This document shows, in pieces, positions 36,001-47,172 of a stretch of DNA of 64,000 nt (positions within the stretch are counted from its first letter, which is position 1; the number at the start of each line of letters is the position of its first letter). Origin of the DNA: Pararge aegeria (taxonomy: Eukaryota > Arthropoda > Insecta > Lepidoptera > Nymphalidae); the NCBI RefSeq assembly GCF_905163445.1, contig NC_053184.1:13082001-13146000 (forward strand), in the 5' to 3' direction. The notes under the pieces were generated by a model, which worked only from the letters and a program-made list of their open reading frames with translations, made no database searches and was not told the DNA's origin. Position numbers and translations under genes: made by a program.

Positions 36001-39000
36001 ATTCCCTTAGTCTCCTTTTACCGACACCTGCAGGAAGAGTAGTTGTGGTGACAACTGTTCTGATCTGCCGTCACAACACGGCACAGACTTAGGCAATTTA
36101 CACTATTTAATAAGTAGGTTTTACTAGTTAATAAAGTAGTAGTGTAAGTACTAGTTCATACACGTGAAGCCGACAGTCCTTTGGTATTATCATTGACGTC
36201 ATAATAAATGATAATCCCGCCAACCCTATGTAAGCTGTGTTTTTATCGGGCTTGAACATGTTAGCCCCCGAATGCAATCCCTCCTGCACGTCTAGCATGG
36301 GCAGGAGACAATTATCTCCCCGGGTAAAGGATACAAATTTATCTTCTCCCACAGCTTTATCAAATCTTAGAGAACTGGTGCAAAAACGGGGGTAGAGAGA
36401 TAGAGAGATGGACACGTCAATTATATTTCTTGTTAGGGGATATAATTTTTATCACCTGCCCGTGCTAGCCCTGCTAGTGGTAAACTTTGACTTATGATGC
36501 AGACTAGGATAGTAGCGGGGTAACCTGTTAGGGATTTGGCAGTTATATAACACAATTATCTCCATCGCATAGTGACTCTTGAAACTTTTAATTTGACTTG
36601 TGTGTTAGCGAACACGTTTCGGAGCTATACCTAAGATAACTGGCATCACGGCACTGTAACTAAATTATATTAATTTCATATTTCTTTGCAGTACAGCGAC
36701 CTCCAAGTTAGATTAGCAGCACCGTATCAGTTACAGCCGAAACCAGACGCAAGTGCTTTAGGTTTTGGAAAGTATTTTACAGACCACATGCTTAAAATAC
36801 ACTATCACAAACAGCTGGGAGGCTGGCAGAAACCTGAAATTATACCATTCGAACACCTCACCATACACCCAGCAGCAAAAGCTCTACATTATGCTATACA
36901 GGTATGTAAACATTTCTTTATAAAATCCGTTTCATCCATCCGTTTGCCTGTCCCCTATAATTGAAGGTCATTTGGAAAAGGTGTTGTCCCGAACTACAAA
37001 AATTAACTTTATCTGAAAATTATTATAATTTCAAGTTCTCTCTAAGGTCTTTATTTCAGTTTTCTTATCGTTATAAATATTAGCTTGACATTATACGTAT
37101 GTTTGTGAACCTGGGTAGTTATTGTTATTATATTATAATCAAACCTGGTGTATTGGTTGTCACAGCGTATTTTATAAAGCGATAGCGCTACTAAATTGAA
37201 TCTGCTAATTTCGTAGACCTATCCTTTGCCTAATCATCCCTGTACAAAAGGGTGACAAAACTAAATTCAATCTGTCGTATAAAGATATTGGATTAAACAT
37301 TAACTTCGAACTTAGGTAAAAAAACAGCAAACAAGGATTTTTTCGATGCTAATTTTTAATCATTTTGCAGTTATTCGAAGGTATGAAGGCGTATCGGGGA
37401 ATAGATGATAAATTACGGTTGTTTCGACCAGACCTAAATATGGAAAGAATGAATTTGGCAGCTCAGAGGTCCGGTCTACCAATGTTTGACGGACTGGAAT
37501 TAATAAATTGCTTAATTCGGCTTATACAAATAGACCAGGAGTGGGTTCCACACTCTGAAACTTCAACATTGTATGTACGACCTACTTTAATAGGAACTGA
37601 GGTGAGTCCAGTAGCATTCTTATAAAAATTCAAGTCATTGCATAAAAAAATACCGGTCAGTTATTAAACTTATCAATAAAGTTAAGTATTTTGATGTATC
37701 ATTAAAAACCGACAAGAGGACGAATTAGTTTTTGATATTTGAATTATTTGACAAACCGAATATATTTTTTGTTGCGGTTTTACCATCTGCATGGCGGAAT
37801 CTCACTTGGCATATTCGTGATTTAACGTAAATATTGTACCGATGTTTTTTCGGAAAGCAAGCGACGGATATATATTTGTTACTGTTACACTTGTAACTTT
37901 AGTGGGGCAAAAAGGAAAACAGGAAAGAACAAAACTCATATTCGTCTTGTCAGTTTTTGAAGACACACTGAAGGACTCTCTAGTTTTTTATTCTCTCTAG
38001 TTGACAATGTGATTTACGATATGGTTCATCTAGGGATGACGTGTTTGAGACACCTAGTTATATGTGAATAAGTACATCAAATACTCGGTTAAATGTCGTT
38101 AACCCATATCGCTGTAGAAATACTTTGGCTCAAGTTAAGATCCGCCACCATAGGCAAAGGAGTCCTTAAATATCAAAATTACATACGTTCCTAAATTATG
38201 TGTGCAAATGCGGTTAGGTGAGCGGAGAAACGAGAGGGGTTTATCGTCATCATCCCATTACCGGCCCACAACAGGTCACGGGTCCCGTCAGAATGAGAAG
38301 GGTTCAGGCCGTAGTCTACCATGTTGGCCAAGTGCGGATTGGTAGGCTTCACACGCCCTCGAGAACATAATGGTGAACGCTCAGGTTTCCTCACGATGTT
38401 TTCCTTCACCGTTAAAGTAGTTAACTGCTTAAATTAAAGTTTTAAATGATAAAAACCGTTTTAATTTTGCTCGAGATGACGATTCATTAATTATCTAATA
38501 ATAGATAGTATGTATACGATAATTCATTAATTCAAATTAATATGTAGGTATCTTATAAATTACGCCGTTATTTCTGAACACTGATAAACAGTGACGACTC
38601 AAAATCCTCCTTTATTTCATCAGTAAATATTTAACATGAATTTCCGCTTAATAGAAATGTTGATAATGTAGATTGTGACTTCTACATGGAGGTCATATTG
38701 TAATGTTTTGGAATTCCAGTTTAGGTTTCCTGTAATTCAGGAATGAGTATTAGAAGGAAAATAATTGCTTACTTTTCCAGAAAATTTTAATTAATATTTA
38801 GTTTTTGCAAAAACATTTTGTAAAAGACTTTTATTACTTAGGAATGAGCTGAAAACATACTTATACATTCGTAATAATTTTGGCAAACGACCTTGTTTGT
38901 GTTTGTTGAATGTTAGATAATATCGTAGAAAATACTTTGGGTAAATTCTTAAGAATTAATTTTCTTATCAAACTTATCTGGAGTTTATTTAGTTTAATAT

Positions 39001-42000
39001 TTATTCATGAATTTAGATATGACGGCAACACCTTCCATTGAGGATAACAAAACAAATTTTGGCACAGAATTTACAAAAGTTACGTAAATGTTAGGTAGAT
39101 ATTTAGTTACCAAAATCCTAAAGAGTATCTATATGTTAAGATAAGTTTCTACTAGCGCCTATCTACTTACTTTGTCATAACACAATAATGCGTGAATAAA
39201 TTATACTATAATTTATACGTAGAAATCTATTTTAGAGGTTACGTAGGTAACTTTCGGTTGTAACTAAGTATTTATTTATACATAAAACTAACTACCAGTT
39301 TTGAGATTTAGGATCTTTTAAAAAAAATAGTACAATTGTTGACATTTATAAATCCTTAAAATATTCAGTTTTCAATTTGGGATTGTATTATTTTGTAATA
39401 CATAAGCCTAACATTTCCGCCGCATTGGAATCGGCAGGTGTGACAAAGTAAAATTCAAATATAAGGTTAAATATGTATTTATTTATTGTTGAACTGATAA
39501 ATAACTACGTACCTACTAATATAATTGATATGATTTTTTTTTTATTAATAATTATAGCTTATAAATTTCATCCCTTATTTATACATATTCAAAATAAAAT
39601 CTATCTATTATATAAATAAAACTTACCGATCAATTTATATCACTTTGAATTATTGGTTTGAATTTTTTTTTATTGTAGCCAACATTCGGTGTGATGGAGC
39701 CCGACTCAGCCCTTATGTTCGTTATCATGAGTCCAGTAAGCGCTTACTACAAGACCAGGGATGACGGTGCTGTCTCCATCTATGCAGATCCGAGCGTTGT
39801 GCGAGCCTTCCCGGGCGGGGTCGGTAATAGGAAAGTTGGCTCGAATTATGGACCGACTATAGGTAATTAACCGCTATGCTAACAGCTGTTAGTATCTTTA
39901 AAAATATTTACAGAAGGTTTGGTTTTCCCGGGCTAAACAATAGCCCTATATAAGATTTATGAAAAATTTGAACCGTTCATGTGCTACGCCGTAGGTAATA
40001 CCTACACGTTTTTGTTGAATTGCATGGAATTCAGCAATTTATAAGTTCTTTTCCGGAATAAAAATGAAAGTGTCCTATCTCCGTCATCACGAGGCAAGAT
40101 AAATGTGGAAAATTTTGGCAAGATCAGTTTAGACGAGGCGTCCACGATTAATAAATAAAACACAGTTATCCTATACAAAAAACTAAACCCAACGTTACTC
40201 TTGCGTAAACAAGATTCAACAAAGAATAAACAAGATTGATACTCGTATTACTTATGTTTAAAGTAAAAGTAATATTTGTTATATTGTCCGCTTTTTGGAC
40301 GCCCAATGACGTCACGTTATAAATCTTGGATAGATTAGGAATGGATACTCCGTTGATATCACCCCAACATTAATGGCATGTAATAGAAGTTACTAACAAA
40401 AAATACGTTATTGCAGAGGTCACAGCACGAGCGGCGGAGTTAGGGCACCAACAAGTATTATGGTTATTTGGACCAGATAAAGAACTCACAGAAGTAGGGG
40501 CAATGAACATCTTTATAGTTTACATTAATGAACATGGAGGTAAGTTTCTATTGATTTACTAGTTGATAGTCATATAAGGGCAGCGAAACATAAACAAATT
40601 CTAAAGCTTTATAATATGAAAAAAATTGATAGTACCTAAAGAAAGCGCCGGGTGCTGGAAGGTCAAAACACCGTCACTGACGTCTTTTGTAAGTAAATTC
40701 TGGGTTTTCGTAATTCAGATTTGTTAATTTATTCTTTGGAATTATTTGCAAAGGAATTTTAGCGAGAGGAGTGGCTTTATTGACTGTAGTTTCAATACCA
40801 GTATGAAGGATTTAGATCTTACAATACAAAAATAATAGGTTACAAATGATATCGTATCACATTAATGTAAAAATTTCGAACACCTTGCATTAAGTTATTC
40901 ATGTCACAGATACATTGGACGATGCGTTCGGATATCTTGAAGATATGTTTCAAAATAAACGCTAGTCACTTCCATAATATTTTGCTAACAGTTGTCAAAT
41001 CACGTTGATCTAACTATGACATTGTTATCATTGTGTAAAAACATATTGTTCATGTTCGCGATATGATGTAGTTCATGTTAATTATTTCCTACAACGAGAG
41101 GAGCTGTGCACGATGATAGCCAAGTATGAGGCGATGTTCGCACATTGTTTAGTTATCGCGCCGATAACGCTCTGACCCCGTGACCGGTAAATTCTCGTCT
41201 CACATTATCTGAGGCAATAAGCGTGATTGTTTGAATCATTTCGTTCTTGTAAGCAATATTTTTGAGCGCCACTTTTTTCTCAGATAAGCAATTAAGCACC
41301 CCGCCGTTAAATGGACTCATTTTGCCTGGAGTTACGCGCCGTTCTATTCTGGAACTCGCCAGCCAGTGGGAAGACGTAACTGTCAAAGAGGAGGTCATAA
41401 CAATGGATCGCCTGATCAATCTCAACAAACAGGGACGGGTAAGTTCATATAATCGATACTCATTTTTGATTTGATGAATATCTACTGGTGGCGTTGGTCC
41501 GTGTACAATATATGTATATATAATAATACATAAAACTCTGAAAAAGTTCAAAGTTTGTATTAAACGTAAGCTTATAGAAAAGTCCTTTTATAGTATAAAG
41601 GACTACGTCAACGATAACAATTCTTGGGTGTAAATTATTGCACTAACCAGGTTGCTTCTTTAATAGTTTTTAAAGGACAATGTGAGATGGTGATAACGAA
41701 AAAAAAATAACAACCGGCTAAGTTTGTTGTGGGCTTCTTCTTAGACCAGGGCGCGTTTGGAACCCTCGTAGCTTTCGTTTTAAGTTGACGAATTTATTTA
41801 TCGCCATCAACTCACTCCTATGTCATATTTTACATGTATTGTACGCATCAAAAGTGTCATCTATGTGCCTATTTGAATAAAGAAATATTTGACTTTGACT
41901 TTGACTAATACCATCTCATTTTGTCTCAAACAAACTTTACCTGTTGTTCTACACAATTAACCCCGACCTATCGCCTCGTATTGCCTTCCGGCGCTAAAAC

Positions 42001-42961
42001 TTCGTTTGTTCGGTTCCTTAGTATCCAGTGTAATGTTAAGATAACCTTCGTCAGGAATTGGACTATATTGGGATTTTAAAAATCTGATGGCTCTTCGAAA
42101 TACTCGTATTATTGCGGTCATACAAAAAAAAACACGCGTTAGGTTTATTAGGAGTAAAGTAGGTACAATACCCTCAGCGCATAATGTACAATTAATAATG
42201 ACCCTCATTCCAGTTTTTTGTACACTTATCTAAATGAGTATATGAACCCGAGACATGCAATAACATATAATTATTTCATATTTTGTTTAAAGATTAAATG
42301 TATGTACCCACTTAGTTGATGGTTATATTAAAAGTGTAAGCTTAGTACTTCGCATAATACTATAGCCAGAAAACATTAAAAAAATAGCCACTAATCCCAG
42401 AATCCTGTGAACATCCTGTTAGTAACAAAATATTATTATTCCTCTATTTTGGAGCCTTATTAACAATTTTTCTACAGCAACCATGCACCATGCAGTTCCT
42501 ATGCAGCCACCGCCATAATTTGGTTCCATCATGTGACACCGATCGTTCCATCTTTCTTGTACATCGTAGCATACTACCAATTTTTAATCAGAGTTTTATA
42601 TTTGGCCTAAGCTATTTTATAACCTCCAAAACCGCTTAAAGACTAACTTATTTTACTGCATAAGTTAAAGCACGATGTACCAAGGTACATTTGATTGACT
42701 TGAATGACCTGATGGCGTAAACTAAATATAACGCAAATAGGTATTTTCTTACTCAAGTTATAATCATTGCAGTTACTGGAGATGTTCGGCGCCGGAACCG
42801 CAGTAGTGGTAACGCCCATAAGCAACGTCGGCTACGTCGACCAAAACATCCACATCCCAACCATGAAGCAAACGCAACCTGTATACCAGCGGCTCAAGGA
42901 CACGCTCCTAGCCATCCAATATGGGCACATAGAACATCCATTCTGCAAAATCCTTTCATAG
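30095..42961 (+). CDS. BCAT: Branched-chain amino-acid aminotransferase
   Basis: This PLP enzyme reversibly transaminates Leu, Ile and Val with 2-oxoglutarate. Seven coding exons splice in frame to about 370 residues: 30095-30115, 36692-36901, 37371-37601, 39679-39862, 40417-40539, 41284-41438 and 42773-42961. Fold-type IV landmarks appear in order: FTDHML and GGWQKPEIIPFE (exon 2), LFEGMKAYRG (exon 3), RKVGSNYGPT with the Schiff-base Lys (exon 4), QVLWLFG and TEVGAMNIF (exon 5), TPPLNGLILPGVTRRSILEL (exon 6), FGAGTA and HIPTM (exon 7). The mammalian CxxC redox motif is replaced by VVVTP. Exon 1 encodes only MPIRRSK, so this form has no clear mitochondrial presequence. Exon 1 is the least certain part, because an alternative first exon could exist in the 6.6 kb intron 1. 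An AATAAA lies at 43,301-43,306. Confidence 0.94.
32735..33090 (-). mobile_element. RTE-type LINE, C-terminal fragment
   Basis: The minus frame of 111 codons reads MLGISLRDKIRNEVIRQRT, then GKRSVGRPPTRWSDNLRKVA, then KEAYVQQWTHN, the classic end of lepidopteran RTE polyproteins. The 3' end is an (ATG)n run at about 32,737-32,757. It is 5'-truncated but the frame is intact. Confidence 0.85.
33497..33686 (+). repeat. (ATG)n-tailed SINE
   Basis: It is the plus-oriented copy of the family at 7,895-8,098, including GCGTGGTGGACTACGGCCTAA and a GACGATGATGATGAT tail. Confidence 0.65.
34495..34740 (+). mobile_element. LINE C-terminal remnant
   Basis: A plus frame reads WYGHVMRRDDDHMTKRV and RGRGRPPKTWL, typical of LINE C-termini, and then stops. 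It ends in (GAA)n at about 34,724-34,740. Confidence 0.65.
35570..35705. repeat. GC-rich block, probably repetitive
   Basis: The block is a sharp GC-rich island in AT-rich intron. Its minus frame reads RARKLAMRRAPGLDDIGRES. I recall similar text from many moth gene predictions, which suggests a repeat and not a BCAT exon. That recollection needs a search. Confidence 0.35.
35905..36085 (+). repeat. Retroelement fragment
   Basis: It shares CAGTCCACTGCTGGAC, GCCCATAATCACCACGCT and the final GCCGTCACAACACGGCAC with 19,480-19,690 and 21,236-21,450. Confidence 0.6.
38242..38423 (-). repeat. (ATG)n-tailed SINE, inverted copy
   Basis: It is the same family as 7,815-8,245, in BCAT intron 3, with the TTCACACGCCCTCGAGAACA and TTCCTCACGATGTTTTCCTT blocks. 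Confidence 0.65.
41690..41908 (+). mobile_element. LINE 3' end with (TTTGAC)n tail
   Basis: It contains GTTGTGGGCTTCTTCTTAGA and GGGCGCGTTTGGAACCCTCG, shared inverted with 60,300-60,375. It finishes in AATAAAGAAATATTTGACTT plus further TTTGAC units. It lies in BCAT intron 6. Confidence 0.75.
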
Positions 42962-43300
42962 TATTATGTGAGTGAAATTTCCTATGCAGCCTCCCATAGT
43001 TTAAGACTTGAGTGACTTAAAACCCAGTGAGTGAACAATATGACGGACTCGAAAAAGCCGTAAAGGTACTTTGAGCTTTAAACTTCACTAAAAAGGAAAA
43101 TATTTAATTACGTATGTGTATAGGAATGTTAAAGAAAATTTCGTGATGCTGGATGCAATACTTTGCGTTTGTTTTAACCATAGATATACCAAAGTATTAG
43201 TGCTGGATCCTTAAATTGGTGCTAAAAAGATTTCTGAAATTGGTGCTAAAAGCTCATGCACAGTGTTGTCAAGTCTGTTGGAGCATCACTCTCTGAACGA

Positions 43301-43306
43301 AATAAA
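43301..43306 (+). terminator. BCAT polyadenylation signal AATAAA
   Basis: A canonical AATAAA lies 340 bp downstream of the BCAT stop. A short A-run and T-rich sequence follow it within 40 bp. It would give a 3' UTR of about 360 nt. Confidence 0.5.
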
Positions 43307-43932
43307 TTGTTAATTTAAAAAAAAATGTGCCATTATTTTCACTATGTTCTATATGGGAAAGGACAGCCACTTACCAAATTACATTAAAGAGTTGTTGTTG
43401 TGACCAACCGAACTGGCACCGTTGACTATTAGCGCCTAAAAAGTTGGCTTCCATGCAGACGGATTGCGATCGATCCAGTAGCTTTCTGTTTATGCTGTAT
43501 TGTTTATAAGCTCAGTCGAAAGTAGGCAATGTGGGTCAATCTATTAAAAGATACCTACTTGTATGCAGGCTAGTGTTTATTAGGTATCGCATTACATTAC
43601 GGCGAAGAAAATTTCATTTACTGCAAAGTATAAATGAATATATTTCAATGTCAAATCAACTAATGATTTTAGGTTAGGTTCAGCGGAAAAAGGTAAGCAA
43701 GTTCAAACATGGTTTTATTTATCTGAGACACTGTTGGAAATTATGTCGTACTCCTACTGTATCTCTAAATTAAACTAACTTCTTCTCTAGCGTGTTCTCT
43801 AGCGTACTGTGGGCTAGCTTGACAATTCGCCTCCACTTATCCCTCTTGGATCCTTAAGCTAACTTAACAGTTTTATAACTATATTAAAACTAATCCGACC
43901 ACGATTTAAGTAGTCAAACCGTTTCATTTGAG

Positions 43933-44070
43933 ACCCTTGAATGAATGAATGAAATACACTTTATTGTACCAATAAAAAAAATTAAAAAAAACAAGCATTA
44001 GAAAAAAGAAGAAGAAAAGGTACAATAGGCGGCCTTATCGCTTAAAAGCGATCTCTACCAGGCAACCTAC
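43933..44070 (-). mobile_element. LINE 3' end, AGGCGGCCTTATCGC family
   Basis: TACAATAGGCGGCCTTATCG with a following AGCGATCTCTACCAGGCA matches 9,830-9,915. The A-rich stretch at 43,970-44,020 belongs to its 3' UTR. Confidence 0.65.
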
Positions 44071-47000
44071 GAAATCAAATTGAGTACATGAAGTTATGAA
44101 GAAGGGTACGGTCCCCTTATTGAGGTGAAAAAACGTAATTCGCAATTTTGTGGTGGCGGCCCTCTTTGACTTGAAATTTGTCATAATGTATTTGTCATAT
44201 AGTGTTCGAAGTAGTAGGAAGTTGCGAAAAAATAAATGTAAGTAAGTCGCAATTTTGTAATGGCGGCCATCTTGGACGGATTTTCATAAAACATAACGAA
44301 GAACATTCCCGACTTATTCACCTTTCAAATAAAAGTTCGAGAAAAGTAATGCAATCCTTTTCCACGTTTCTATCCTTTTCACAACGATTCAAGTAGAAAA
44401 GGATAGTTATTTTATAATTAGACCTGACTATTTAGAGAATTTGGTACCTACTTATTATAGAATTTACATATGTATAAATTTTAAATTTAAGTAGTAGCGG
44501 AACATGCCTTAATAGGTTTTCTGCATTTTTTTTCTTTCAAAAATTACCCACTCTTTCCGAGATATTCAAACACTGTACTTACGTTAAGACCTATATGTGC
44601 AAATATAATGCACATTGTTTATTGTACTTATTTTATCAAGGACCCGTTATTTATTATAAATAGGTAATTTGTTATTTAAATTATGTTACCGTTGTGTTCA
44701 TTAAGTGGCTTTTTAAAATGATTGAATTAATAAATTTCGTTGCCTTGATCTATTTTTAAATTTAATGTTACAACAAAAAGTAACAAGAATCGTTGGTTTA
44801 TAAATTATAGTATTAAAATCGCTGAATGTACTCTGCGAGGCGTGCTTACTTTAAGTTCAACAACAGACCAAAAATTTTCATAAAATATTGTGTTCGCGTG
44901 CTCGAGGAACACTAAATACCCGTGTTATATAATGTTGCATATTGGGTGTTATTCTGCTTCGAATACATAATACGTGTATATATATGTAAACACATATGTA
45001 TCTACATATTATGTATTTTAATAAAATATGGTAAATGACGTAAAAAGTGTTAAAGAATTAGAAATGCGCACGTGCATGTCATAAAAATAACAAGAGCCTG
45101 ATAAATTGATTTTAAATAAACAGTCACTAAATACTAAATGTCGGTAGCACGAAATCAGTAGAAGTAAATTGATGCTTAAATATTATTTATTCATTTACCA
45201 TGAATACTAATTCAGAATTGATGGTCAAACCATAGTTTCACATGTGTACTGACGACACTAGGTACCTACTCTACTCTTAAGTAAAGTAGTGTCGTAAAAA
45301 GTCGGTAAAATCTTAGATTAAATTTAAAAACTATTCACTTTTGACGGAGATGACGCAAGAATAAAGCCATTTTACGAGCAACTAAATGAATAGAAAAATA
45401 TATTGTATATGTTAACGTAGTCATAGTATTATAAGTTTTAATTTTATAGGGAGTGACGAATTTGCTCCAAACCACCTTAGTAGCTGAAATCCTATAACAC
45501 CAAAGGAAATAATTTATTATTATTTTAGGGTTCCATACCTCACATTGGAATAACAGAAACCTTGCGATCACTTTATTGTTTGTCCGTCCGTGTGTAAAGT
45601 ATAATTATCTATGAGTTCTAAATTAATATCAAATGCGAATATTCATGCTAAATGTTCCACTCACTGACTGAACATCACACAAATTATTGAATGGTATGGA
45701 ACTGCTAAAAGACCGTAATATTAGTTGCACGTATTTTTAATTAATTTATAAAATAAAGCATACATTAATATTTCGAAACTGTATACTATAATTGAAATTT
45801 ACTTGGTTTTTTGTCATTTGTATGTTAGACGTGTTAAAAAAATTAAGAACAAGAATAGTTTTTATAAAAGGCTTCTTAATTTTACAAATTTACTAATTAT
45901 AAAATATTCTTCTTCATATAAAATGAATATATTATTATTACATAGATATATATTAAACATAAAAGAATAACGTATATAATGATGCTTTATGGTTCTTAAT
46001 TGATAAAAAAGTAATGCACGATGTTATATTATTTAAAAATAGGTATGTATATAGTTCAGTATTTATAATAAACTATATTCTAAATAAACTGTGAGAAATA
46101 TTATAATAAATAGACGATAATTGATGTAAATATTTAGTACTCATGTATAAATTCTATTGTTTTAAGTAAAATAATAAACAACTGTTAAGCTAGAAGATTC
46201 TTTCATTTGTTCTGTATTCATTTAAATAATGATTTATACCAAGAAACAGTTAAAACTATTGTCTTTGAAAATATATATGCATGCATTCGGAACAGAGTCA
46301 ACGATGTTTATGCACAGCAAGGACAATGTGATGTATATGCACTGTGAGGATAAACACCAATGTAGGAGTATCGTGGGCATAGTGCATAAGCTTGTTTACA
46401 CGGTGCATGTAACTCACGCAAGTGGCGGCGCATGCCATACCATGCGTAAGTATCCAACAGAAGTCCGACTGATGTGCAACGACATCTCAGCTTAACTCCT
46501 TTTATATATAATTTAAAAAAAAAATCTATTTTGCATGAAATTCCAGTAGCATTCAAGTTTTAAATGACATTTTACTTTACGTTACAATACGGATTCATTA
46601 CGGTTCCGGATTCTCTAAATGAGATTGTGACGTGGAGTGTCAAGGCCATGTCTTCATAATATAAAAACCCTTCCGGAATCGTTCTATTATTACCAGAAAA
46701 AAAATCTTTATGATTACATAATATTAATAGATCACTAACGCTCGAAAATTAAGTAACTTTATATTATTCGCCGATATTCCATGTAAGAATTGTTTTGATT
46801 TATTTATTAAAGGAGCGCCAACAGATTGTTTACAATACATATTAAAGGAAAATTTCAAATATTTTGTTTCTAATCAGTGTGGCTAGTAATTTAAAGGTGT
46901 GCACAGCATTTACGACAAATTTACCGATTATAATACTACTTACAAGCTAAGCATAATAAAAATGATGCGGGATTAAAATAAATTTACGAACTCAATATTT

Positions 47001-47117
47001 ACGAAATTTTAGCTAATGCTGTACTAATTGTCAAACGGGGACGGTTAAAAAAAATAATGTATTACTTTTATATATATTTTATTCATACAGTAGCAAATAT
47101 ATAAAAATGTATAGGTA

Positions 47118-47123
47118 TTTATT
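47118..47123 (-). terminator. IFT88 polyadenylation signal AATAAA (TTTATT on +)
   Basis: It lies about 50 bp downstream of the IFT88 stop codon on the minus strand, implying a very short 3' UTR. Confidence 0.5.
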
Positions 47124-47172
47124 ACGTCTATAAACACGGACGTTAATAGTTCTACGAAATGTGTTCTGTACG

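Larger units (their letters stand above)
30116..36691. other. BCAT intron 1, repeat-rich
   Basis: This 6.6 kb intron carries retroelement fragments (listed separately), TGACGTCA at 30,709-30,716 and 36,194-36,201, and a few ORFs that look like shadows or decayed LINE code. One of these is at 31,300-31,581, where WLPQLTVEGIKIEYSNEV resembles a LINE reverse-transcriptase segment. No convincing alternative BCAT first exon was found. Confidence 0.5.
42962..47172. other. Intergenic region between convergent BCAT and IFT88
   Basis: The first 340 bp are BCAT 3' UTR. It also holds a LINE 3' end at 43,933-44,070 and two degenerate copies of a TGGCGGCC(C/A)TCTT-containing repeat at 44,100-44,290. The rest is AT-rich with no protein-like ORF. 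The longest plus frame, 46,229-46,495, shows no family resemblance. Confidence 0.6.

Noticed and set aside
46229..46495. Plus-strand 88-codon frame (MIYTKKQL...)
   Set aside because: There is no recognisable family, no promoter or splice context, and the composition looks like random intergenic sequence.
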